A DNA stretch of 10,617 bases. It comes from Clostridia bacterium. Its GTDB lineage: Bacteria > Bacillota_A > Clostridia > Christensenellales > Aristaeellaceae. Each line of letters begins with the position of its first letter. Position 1 is the stretch's first letter. Below, in pieces: positions 1-5,569 of this stretch. A model generated the notes under the pieces. The model searched no databases and was not told where the DNA came from. It saw only the letters and a program-made list of their open reading frames with translations. Where the stretch lies: assembly GCA_017464225.1 (NCBI GenBank), contig JAFUDW010000103.1:1-10617 (forward strand). Reading direction: 5' to 3'. The translations under genes and the position numbers were made by a program.

Positions 1-1413
1 CTGTTCTGGGAGCACGGGCGGACGGACATACAAAAGAGCGCGAATGTATTCCACGTGGAGATGATCGAGCGCGACCGCCTGCTGATGGAATACCCGAACC
101 TGAACAAGCGCGCTCTGGGCGGCAAGGGCTTTGAACCCCGGGAATATGAGACCGAGGACCGAGACAGCCACGATGACCGCGTGGCGGTGATCGACTGGTA
201 TTACAAGGTGCGCATTGGCGGGAAAACCATCCTGCATTACTGCAAATACGTGAACACCACCGTGCTGTATGCCAGCGAGGACGACTGGGACGATAAGACC
301 GGCAAAAGCCCCGTTGCCGAGCGCGGCTGGTACGATCACGGCCTGTATCCCTTTGTCATTGATCCATTCTATCCCATCGAGGGCAGCTGTGCGGGCTTTG
401 GCCTGATCGATGTGAACAAGAGCGCCCAGGAGCAAATAGACCTTCTGAACAGCGCCATTGTGACCAATGCCCTGATGAACGCCATCCCGCGCTTCTTCCG
501 GCGAAACGATGGCGGCATCAACGACGAGGATCTGCTGGACTGGATGAAACCCATTATCGGCTTCGAGGGCAACAGCATTGAAAACGATCTGGTACCTGTG
601 GTGGCCCCGCAGATGCCCGCCAGCTGCATCAACGTGCTGCAGGCGAAGATCGAAGAGCTGAAAACCACCAGCGGCAGTACCGACGTAGCCAATGGCATGA
701 GCAGCGGCGGCGTGACCGCATACAGCGCCATTGCGGCCCTGATCGAGACCGCCGGCAAGAACACCAAGGCATTCAGCGCGGGCAGCTATCGCGCCATGCG
801 GCTGATCGGCATCCAGGTCATTGAACTGATCCGCCAATTCTACGACATTCCCAGGCAATTCCGCATTGTGGGCGAGAAGGGCCAGGAAGATTTTGTGGAG
901 TACAGCAACGCCAACCTGCAGCGGCAGGCCATGGGCATGGAGTACGAGGGCCAGGAAATGTACCGTCTGCCCATGTTTGACCTGAAGGTATCCGCCGAGA
1001 AGGAAACCACCTACACCCGCCTGGCCCAGAACGAGCTGGCGAAAGAGCTGATGGGCATGGGCGTATTCAACCCCCAGGCGGTGGACCAGAGCATTATGAT
1101 GCTGGACATGATGGACTTTGACGGCAAGGACGGCCTGATCCAGAAACTGCAGCAGATGGGCGATATGGCCGCGCGCCTGGCCATGTTCCAGCAGATTGCG
1201 CTGGAATTGGCAAACAAATACGAACCGGCCAAGGCGGACCAAATCGCCGAGGCGATCATGCAGCAGGCCCAGGGCGGCACCATGCCCGGAAAGGCAGCGC
1301 CGGCAGCGGACAGCCTGATCCAGCAGGACCCCATCAACGGCGTGAAGCGCAAAGAGCACGCCAACGGCAGCAAGGCCCGCGGCATGGTGGACGAAGCCAG
1401 CAGGCCGAGCTAA
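1..1413 (+). CDS. Phage portal protein, 3' part (5' end outside window)
   Basis: This is the C-terminal 470 residues of a portal protein, the dodecameric ring at the capsid vertex through which DNA is packaged and ejected. The reading frame is open from base 1, so the GTG at 55 is internal and the true start lies upstream. The visible start (F-W-E-H-G-R-T-D-I-Q-K-S-A-N-V-F-H) and the later D-W-Y-Y-K, G-L-Y-P-F-V-I-D-P-F-Y and N-K-S-A-Q-E-Q-I-D segments are typical of portal proteins of Clostridia phages with N4-gp56-type capsids. The region after about base 1000 is Met/Gln-rich and helical, as expected for a portal crown/barrel, and it ends in a polar tail (K-A-R-G-M-V-D-E-A-S). The TAA at 1411-1413 overlaps the AAGGAGG ribosome-binding site of the protease gene. 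The first position in the block fits the usual portal-protease-scaffold-capsid order. The portal N-terminus is missing, so it cannot be checked for a Prp-type cleavage motif. Confidence 0.88.
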   Translation: MFWEHGRTDIQKSANVFHVEMIERDRLLMEYPNLNKRALGGKGFEPREYETEDRDSHDDRVAVIDWYYKVRIGGKTILHYCKYVNTTVLYASEDDWDDKTGKSPVAERGWYDHGLYPFVIDPFYPIEGSCAGFGLIDVNKSAQEQIDLLNSAIVTNALMNAIPRFFRRNDGGINDEDLLDWMKPIIGFEGNSIENDLVPVVAPQMPASCINVLQAKIEELKTTSGSTDVANGMSSGGVTAYSAIAALIETAGKNTKAFSAGSYRAMRLIGIQVIELIRQFYDIPRQFRIVGEKGQEDFVEYSNANLQRQAMGMEYEGQEMYRLPMFDLKVSAEKETTYTRLAQNELAKELMGMGVFNPQAVDQSIMMLDMMDFDGKDGLIQKLQQMGDMAARLAMFQQIALELANKYEPAKADQIAEAIMQQAQGGTMPGKAAPAADSLIQQDPINGVKRKEHANGSKARGMVDEASRPS

Positions 1414-1423
1414 GGAGGCAACC

Positions 1424-1897
1424 ATGATACGAGTTTATTACTGGCCCAGAGAGCTGCGCATGGTGATAAGAGGCCATGCGGTGCAGGGCGAAAAGCGCTA
1501 TCCGCTGGTGTGCGCGGCAGCCTCCGCGCTGTTCTATTCCCTGTGCAGCGCCACGGACGGCTTTCGCAAGGTGCGCTGGTGCAAGGGACACTATCACCTG
1601 GAGGAAAAAGGCATCGGCTATGCCCGGATATGGAGCCGCCGGCGGTACTTTAAGCGCTGCCGCGTAGCCATGGGCATGTGCGTGGGCGGCCTGATGATGC
1701 TGGCGAACGAATATCCCGAAGTGGTGCGCGTGGAGGTATGCACCGGCATCCCATTTGACGATGATCTGGTGTTGAAAGAACATCAGCAGGGGGGAGTGCC
1801 ATACCTGCAAAAATTCGTGTACGATATGACCAAGAATCGCCCACTTAAAGGGCAGAAAGAGGCAAACCATGAGAAAAATGCTGAGAATGCGACTTGA
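1424..1897 (+). CDS. prp: Phage-encoded Prp-like cysteine protease (DUF464 family)
   Basis: 157 aa. Prp is the small cysteine protease of Bacillota that removes the N-terminal extension of ribosomal protein bL27; in phage 80alpha the host enzyme also trims capsid and scaffold. Seen here: a G-H-A motif with His18, followed 12 residues later by Cys30 in V-C-A-A-A-S-A-L, the same spacing as the catalytic His/Cys pair of staphylococcal Prp as I recall it. G-H-Y-H-L at 55-59 matches the family's G-H-F-H-I strand, and an E-Y at 96-97 followed by V-R-V-E-V ends the domain near residue 105. The family is usually about 105-110 aa, so residues 107-157 form a C-terminal extension of unknown role. It is unusually Cys- and Arg-rich (six Cys). 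The ATG sits 5 bases after a perfect AAGGAGG. The gene lies between portal and scaffold, the place of the prohead protease in other phages, and overlaps the scaffold start by 29 bases, suggesting coupled translation. Function is inferred from motif and position. Confidence 0.86.
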   Translation: MIRVYYWPRELRMVIRGHAVQGEKRYPLVCAAASALFYSLCSATDGFRKVRWCKGHYHLEEKGIGYARIWSRRRYFKRCRVAMGMCVGGLMMLANEYPEVVRVEVCTGIPFDDDLVLKEHQQGGVPYLQKFVYDMTKNRPLKGQKEANHEKNAENAT

Positions 1898-2879
1898 TCT
1901 GTTTGGAGAAGAGACCGCGAGTGCAGCCCCGGAAACGGGAGCAGCCGGTACGGCATCGGAACCGGCAGGCGAGGGCGCAGCCAGCCAGGGTGTAAGCGCG
2001 CTCCCCACGCGCGAAGGGCGTAGGCAGAACATCTTCCCGGCGGTACCCAAGCAGGAAATCCGCCGTGTGCAGGACAAGCCTGCCAGGCCGCTCCCCACGG
2101 CCATGGCGCCGCAGCAGGCGCAGCAAGACCCCCAGCCCCAGGAAAAGCCGGAAGAAACCTTTGAAGAGCTGATCCATGGCCGATTCAAGAAAGAATACGG
2201 CCAGGCCGTGCAAGCGGCCATCCAGGAACGCTTCAAAAACCACGCAGACAGTGAAGAAGCACTGCGCAAGGCGAACGCTGCCCTGGCGAGTGTTGCCCCA
2301 TTCTTCGGCGTGCAGATAGGCGAGGATGGCACCATCGACATGGAGAAGCTGACCCAGGCCATCCAGAACGATGATCGTCTGTACGAGGAAGAAGCCCTGC
2401 AGAAGGGCATCCCTGTGTCTACCCTGAAGCAGCTCAAGCAGCTGGAAGCGCGCCAGCGCCAGCAGGAGGCGGCAGAACGCCGCAGTCTGGCAGATGAGAA
2501 GCTCAGGCAGCACTTTGAAGGCTTGAAAGCCCAAGCCGAAGAGCTGAAAAAGATTTATCCCGACTTTGACCTGATGGCAGAAATCCAAGGAAGCCGCGAG
2601 TTTGCGCGCATGACTGGCCCTGGCGGCGGTTTGACCGTGCAGCAGGCTTATATGGCGCTCCATGGCGAAGAGCTGATGCAGCGCCAGGCGCAGCAGACCG
2701 AGGAACGCACCAAATCCACCATGAGCCGGGCCATCCAGAGCGGCAGCGTACGCCCCCAGGAAAACGGCATGGCTCAATCCGGCGGCGGCCAGATGAAGCG
2801 TGACCCGCATTATCTGAGCAGGGAAGAGCGCAAGGACATCCGGCGCCGCGTACAAGCGGGAGAGCGCGTTATACCCTAA
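1869..2879 (+). CDS. Scaffold-like head assembly protein with N-terminal Prp-type motif
   Basis: 336 aa. Scaffold proteins guide capsid shell assembly and leave before or during DNA packaging. Support: position directly before the capsid gene; a disordered Ala/Pro/Gln-rich stretch (about residues 15-92); a helical, charged, Glu/Gln/Lys-rich middle (about 93-235) including F-E-E-L-I-H-G-R-F-K-K-E-Y-G, a pattern seen in phage scaffolds; and a basic C-terminus (R-E-E-R-K-D-I-R-R-R), as expected for capsid binding. Residues 5-14 (L-R-M-R-L-D-L-F-G-E) match the capsid N-terminus and resemble the bL27 extension cut by Prp; cleavage after F12 would leave 324 aa. The ATG at 1869 has a weak ribosome-binding site (AGAAAGAGG) and lies inside the protease gene, so translation probably depends on coupling. 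A second in-frame ATG at 1878 would give a protein starting M-L-R-M-R-L, strikingly like bL27, but has no obvious Shine-Dalgarno sequence. Confidence 0.8.
   Translation: MRKMLRMRLDLFGEETASAAPETGAAGTASEPAGEGAASQGVSALPTREGRRQNIFPAVPKQEIRRVQDKPARPLPTAMAPQQAQQDPQPQEKPEETFEELIHGRFKKEYGQAVQAAIQERFKNHADSEEALRKANAALASVAPFFGVQIGEDGTIDMEKLTQAIQNDDRLYEEEALQKGIPVSTLKQLKQLEARQRQQEAAERRSLADEKLRQHFEGLKAQAEELKKIYPDFDLMAEIQGSREFARMTGPGGGLTVQQAYMALHGEELMQRQAQQTEERTKSTMSRAIQSGSVRPQENGMAQSGGGQMKRDPHYLSREERKDIRRRVQAGERVIP
1881..1910 (+). other. Putative Prp cleavage motif in scaffold (residues 5-14)
   Basis: These codons encode L-R-M-R-L-D-L-F-G-E. Aligned to the bL27 extension (L-x-[LM]-N-L-Q-x-F-A), the Leu/Met spacing, the P1 Phe (F12) and a small P1' residue (Gly for Ala) are kept, while Asn becomes Arg and Gln becomes Asp. 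Predicted cut: F12/G13. The protease stop codon (1895-1897) falls inside this motif. Confidence 0.7.
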
Positions 2880-2900
2880 AGCACCCTAAAATACCCTAAA
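2871..2900 (+). repeat. Three tandem 10-bp repeats between scaffold and capsid genes
   Basis: Three adjacent decamers, ataccctaaa, gcaccctaaa and ataccctaaa, share ACCCTAAA. The first contains the scaffold stop codon (2877-2879). GCACC at 2881-2885 can also pair with GGTGC at 2901-2905. The tandem head-to-tail layout could be a protein-binding or RNA element, or simple slippage duplication. No function is known to me. Confidence 0.75.
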
Positions 2901-2916
2901 GGTGCATCCGGGAACC

Positions 2917-2940
2917 GTTTCTCCTGCAGAAGGGAGAAAC
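2917..2940 (+). promoter_or_regulatory. Hairpin sequestering the capsid ribosome-binding site
   Basis: GTTTCTCC (2917-2924) is perfectly complementary to GGAGAAAC (2933-2940) across an 8-base loop. The 3' arm contains the GGAG Shine-Dalgarno core of the capsid gene and ends directly before its ATG at 2941. An 8-bp perfect stem placed exactly on a ribosome-binding site could hold translation back, or stabilise a processed capsid mRNA 5' end. The folding energy was not computed. Confidence 0.55.
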
Positions 2941-4380
2941 ATGAAGAAAATCAAGGATTGGAAGATCGTCAAGGCGCTTCGCATGCGCCTGGACATCTTT
3001 GGCGAGGGCGGCACGGTGGTGAACGCCACCACCGGCTATGTGAACGCCCAGACCGGTGATGTGGAGAGCTTCGACAGCTCCTACACGCTGGACCCGACCA
3101 TCAAAACCTACTACGATACCGAACTGCTGGAAAATAGCCGCGACAAGCGATATTTCGCGCAGTTTGGCATGAAACAGCCCCTGCCCAAAAACCACGGCAA
3201 GACCGTGGAGTGGCGCAAGTGGAAGACCCTGCCCCCGGCCATGAAGGCCCTGCAGGAAGGCGTCACCCCGCGTGGCCGCAAGATGGGCGAGACCGTGATC
3301 ACCAAGATGATCAGCCAGCACGGCGATTATGTGGAGCGCACGGATGTGCTGGATCTGCACGCCCTGGACAACGTAGGCCTGGCCGCTTCCGAAGAGCTGG
3401 GCAGCGCTGCCGCGCAGACCCAAGACCTGCTGATCCGCAATGAACTGCTGACCGGCACAAACGTGATGATCGCGGACGAACTGGACAGCAACGGCGACCC
3501 CATCGAAGTGGCGGTGCGCTGGAAGCTGAAAGGCAAAGCCTATCTGACCGGCGACATGGTGGCGCAGGCCGTGACCAAGATGGAAGTGGACAAAGTGCCG
3601 CAGCTGGATGGCCGCTATTATGTGTGCATCATTCATCCCTACTGCAAGTACGACATCCGCCGCGATCCTGACTGGACGGAAGCCCATCAGTACGCTGCCG
3701 TGGAGGAAATCTTTAACGGCGAGATCGGCGAGCTGCATGGCGCGCGCTTCATCTGCACCACCAATGCGAAGGTGTGGGCGCCCAAGACGCTGTTCACCGA
3801 CGCGCAGCGCTATCTGACCGTGGCCGCCTACGCCAACAACGCCACCGGCACCGCCGCCGTGGGCACCGCCACCGCCTATCGCATCACCGTGAGCGAAACG
3901 CTGACCGCGGACCTGGGCAAAAAGCTGGTGGGCAGGAGCGTGCTGCTGGAGGCCAGCGGCAATGACGTGGAGCTGTTGAAAATCGTGGGCACGGACGCCA
4001 CCAACAAATATCTGTACCTCTCCGGCGCGCCCGTGAACACCCCGACCCAGGGCAACTACCTGAACCCCGGCGAGGGCGGCAAGGAAACCCATGCGGACAA
4101 CCAGCAGAACGCCGTGTTCGCATGCACCTTCCTGGGCAAGGACGGCTACGGCATCATCGACCCGGACGGCGCTGGCCTGGAAATGATATACCACGACAAG
4201 CGCATTGCCGGTGGCGCCCTGGAACAGAAGAGCACCATCGGCTACAAGTTCGAGATGGCGACGGCGATCCTGTATCAGGAACGCATCCTGCGCCTGGAAT
4301 GCCTGAGCAAGTATTCCAAGACGGCCCAGGATGTGCTGGACCAGTACGAGGAAGGCTTCGACGATCAGTACGCAGCCTAA
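2941..4380 (+). CDS. Major capsid protein, N4-gp56 family
   Basis: 479 aa; forms the icosahedral shell (HK97-type fold is expected for this family). Signature features are T-T-G-Y-V-N-A-Q-T-G-D-V near residue 30, then K-T-Y-Y-D, Q-P-L-P-K-N-H-G-K-T-V-E-W-R-K, G-V-T-P-R-G, S-Q-H-G-D-Y-V, D-V-L-D-L, and near the C-terminus F-L-G-K-D-G-Y-G-I-I-D-P and I-G-Y-K-F-E-M-A-T-A-I-L-Y-Q-E-R. All are typical of the family. I chose the ATG at 2941 because GGGAG lies just upstream; the in-frame GTG at 2902 has no Shine-Dalgarno sequence. Residues 13-22 (L-R-M-R-L-D-I-F-G-E) repeat the scaffold motif, and cleavage after F20 would leave 459 aa. About 110 residues (281-390) separate two conserved blocks, longer than I expect for the family, so an inserted, possibly surface-exposed, beta-rich domain is likely. 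The gene is flanked by a hairpin on its ribosome-binding site and a terminator, suggesting separate dosage control. Confidence 0.93.
   Translation: MKKIKDWKIVKALRMRLDIFGEGGTVVNATTGYVNAQTGDVESFDSSYTLDPTIKTYYDTELLENSRDKRYFAQFGMKQPLPKNHGKTVEWRKWKTLPPAMKALQEGVTPRGRKMGETVITKMISQHGDYVERTDVLDLHALDNVGLAASEELGSAAAQTQDLLIRNELLTGTNVMIADELDSNGDPIEVAVRWKLKGKAYLTGDMVAQAVTKMEVDKVPQLDGRYYVCIIHPYCKYDIRRDPDWTEAHQYAAVEEIFNGEIGELHGARFICTTNAKVWAPKTLFTDAQRYLTVAAYANNATGTAAVGTATAYRITVSETLTADLGKKLVGRSVLLEASGNDVELLKIVGTDATNKYLYLSGAPVNTPTQGNYLNPGEGGKETHADNQQNAVFACTFLGKDGYGIIDPDGAGLEMIYHDKRIAGGALEQKSTIGYKFEMATAILYQERILRLECLSKYSKTAQDVLDQYEEGFDDQYAA
2977..3006 (+). other. Putative Prp cleavage motif in major capsid protein (residues 13-22)
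   Basis: The codons encode L-R-M-R-L-D-I-F-G-E, nine of ten residues identical to the scaffold motif, with L/I the only change. The DNA differs at several synonymous positions, so the match is at protein level rather than a recent DNA copy. Predicted cut: F20/G21, removing a basic 20-residue leader (M-K-K-I-K-D-W-K-I-V-K-A and the motif). Confidence 0.7.
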
Positions 4381-4388
4381 AGAAAACG

Positions 4389-4421
4389 ATCAGGGGCAGG
4401 CCCGCGCCTGTCCCTGATTTT
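4389..4421 (+). terminator. Rho-independent terminator after the capsid gene
   Basis: ATCAGGGGCAGGC (4389-4401) pairs with GCCTGTCCCTGAT (4406-4418), giving a 13-bp GC-rich stem with one G-U pair and a 4-base loop, followed by TTTT (4418-4421). The T run is short, so partial readthrough into the next structural genes is likely. It lies 8 bases after the capsid stop codon and just before the next gene's ribosome-binding site. A terminator in this place is known after the capsid gene of T7. Confidence 0.78.
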
Positions 4422-4441
4422 GATTAAAGGAGGAAATCAAA

Positions 4442-4777
4442 ATGGCTAAGAAGGACGAGTTGCTCCAGACCGAAGTGACCGCCGCCGAGAACGCGAATGA
4501 AAACGCTGCCGCGGAAGCGACTGCTGCGCCCAAGAAAGAGAAACAGCAGATCATCGACGTGACCAAAACCAAGGTGAAGATCAAGCTGGAGCGCCCGCGC
4601 CCCGGCGAAGAGACCGAAATCTTTGTAAGCAATGGCCGCGAAAACGTGCTGGTGAAGAAGGGCGTGGAGGTATCCGTGCCATACTGGGTCTTTATGATCC
4701 TGCAGCAGCGCGACGACGCCGAAATCGTAGCTTACAACTACGAGAATTATTCCGCAGGCCGCAGCGCTTCGCTGTAA
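4442..4777 (+). CDS. Small conserved-looking protein after capsid, function unknown
   Basis: 111 aa, no recognised domain. Residues 1-35 are Ala/Glu/Lys-rich and probably disordered. Residues 38-105 look like a compact alpha/beta domain: K-V-K-I-K-L, then G-E-E-T-E-I-F-V-S-N-G-R, V-L-V-K-K-G-V-E-V-S-V-P-Y-W-V-F and D-A-E-I-V-A-Y. A 'peptide-like strand, then K-K-G-V-x-V-x-V-P' pattern is common in small proteins encoded next to phage capsid genes. No signal peptide or membrane segment. AAAGGAGG (4426-4433) sits 8 bases before the ATG. Its place directly after capsid and terminator suggests a virion role such as head decoration or head completion, but nothing in the sequence proves it. Confidence 0.85.
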   Translation: MAKKDELLQTEVTAAENANENAAAEATAAPKKEKQQIIDVTKTKVKIKLERPRPGEETEIFVSNGRENVLVKKGVEVSVPYWVFMILQQRDDAEIVAYNYENYSAGRSASL

Positions 4778-4800
4778 GCGCGATAAGAAAGGAGAACACC

Positions 4801-5181
4801 ATGAAAAAGCTGCTTTGCATCTGTCTGGCTCTGGTACTGCTTTTGATCCCCGCATACTCCCTGGCGGAAGCCATGCAGGATGATCCTGCGCCGGGCAGCG
4901 CCTACACCTGGGAATACCTGGTGAGTATCGGCGGCACGGCTGCGGCGGTGCTGCTGATCGTCCAGTACCTGAAAAACTACCTGGATAAGCTGATTCACAT
5001 TCACACGCGGCTGGTGGTGCTGGCCCTGAGCATTGCTATTCAGATTGGCAGCAATGCCGTACTGCATGGACTAAACTGGCCCGATGTTCCCCTGATGATC
5101 CTGAACGGATTTATTGCCGCCACCAGCGCCATGGGCATGTACGAAGTGACCTTTGCGAAGGGTGATCGCATTGACGGTTAG
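4801..5181 (+). CDS. Holin-like small membrane protein with N-terminal signal peptide
   Basis: 126 aa. Residues 1-22 are a classic signal peptide: K-K at 2-3, a Leu-rich core (4-16), and S-L-A at 20-22 as a signal peptidase I site. After a short polar stretch come three likely membrane helices, about 40-57, 71-88 and 96-114, separated by a charged loop (K-N-Y-L-D-K-L-I-H-I-H-T-R) and a G-L-N-W-P-D turn. The end (A-A-T-S-A-M-G-M-Y-E-V-T-F-A-K) resembles small holin-like proteins of Clostridia phages. AAAGGAG lies just upstream of the ATG. It is encoded between head and connector genes, not beside a lysin, so a holin role is uncertain. An alternative is a membrane protein used in virion assembly or DNA entry. 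The 3' end overlaps the connector start by 11 bases. Confidence 0.85.
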   Translation: MKKLLCICLALVLLLIPAYSLAEAMQDDPAPGSAYTWEYLVSIGGTAAAVLLIVQYLKNYLDKLIHIHTRLVVLALSIAIQIGSNAVLHGLNWPDVPLMILNGFIAATSAMGMYEVTFAKGDRIDG

Positions 5182-5557
5182 AGAAATACTGGCAGATATT
5201 GAACTGAAAAGCCCAAATGATGTGATGCAGGAGCACAAATGGGGCTGGATCACGACAGTGGAAAAGCAGCTTTTGGACGAGTGCCTTTGCACCCATGAAT
5301 TAAGCGAAGAAGAGCTGAAAAAAGCCGCTTCCGTGTACGCCATGGAGGACGTGAGCAGCGAGTACACACCCATTGCCCAGCCGCCTTATCACGACGTATA
5401 TATCCACTACGTCAATGCACAAATTGCCCTTCTGAACATGGACAACGACGCATACGCAAACGAGCAGACCCTATACAACAATGCGCTCCTGACCTTCAAA
5501 AACTACTTTAACCGTAGCCACCGCGCCCGCATTGGCGGCGCGAAATTCCGTTTTTAA
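5171..5557 (+). CDS. Head-tail connector (adaptor) protein
   Basis: 128 aa from the TTG at 5171. This start is chosen because GAAGGG (5157-5162) is 8 bases upstream and the resulting N-terminus (M-T-V-R-E-I-L-A-D-I) fits this group. Upstream in-frame TTG 5153 and GTG 5162 lack a well-spaced Shine-Dalgarno sequence. The protein is helical. Its C-terminal half, P-P-Y-H-D-V-Y-I-H-Y-V-N-A-Q-I-A (71-86) through L-Y-N-N-A-L-L-T-F-K-N-Y-F-N-R (101-115), matches the recurring pattern of small phage head-tail adaptors that dock under the portal ring. Size (about 130 aa) and placement before the hub gene agree. The start overlaps the preceding membrane protein by 11 bases, and the TAA overlaps the next gene's AAGGAGG. 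Confidence 0.78.
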   Translation: MTVREILADIELKSPNDVMQEHKWGWITTVEKQLLDECLCTHELSEEELKKAASVYAMEDVSSEYTPIAQPPYHDVYIHYVNAQIALLNMDNDAYANEQTLYNNALLTFKNYFNRSHRARIGGAKFRF

Positions 5558-5569
5558 GGAGGATCCATC

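Noticed and set aside
2871..2900. CCCTAAA repeats as telomere-like DNA
   Set aside because: Only three imperfect 10-bp copies inside a phage operon; resemblance to eukaryotic telomere repeats is coincidental.
2902..2940. Longer capsid start at GTG 2902 (13 extra residues)
   Set aside because: No Shine-Dalgarno sequence precedes it, and it would translate through the hairpin and ribosome-binding site of the ATG at 2941.
1334..4194. Long minus-strand open frames (1334-2437, 1845-2855, 2896-4194)
   Set aside because: They lie opposite clear phage genes, have no family features or ribosome-binding sites, and are low-complexity (His/Ala/Leu/Arg-rich) mirrors of GC-rich codons.
5153..5170. Connector start at TTG 5153 or GTG 5162
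   Set aside because: Neither has a properly spaced Shine-Dalgarno sequence; TTG 5171 is 8 bases after GAAGGG and gives the expected N-terminus.
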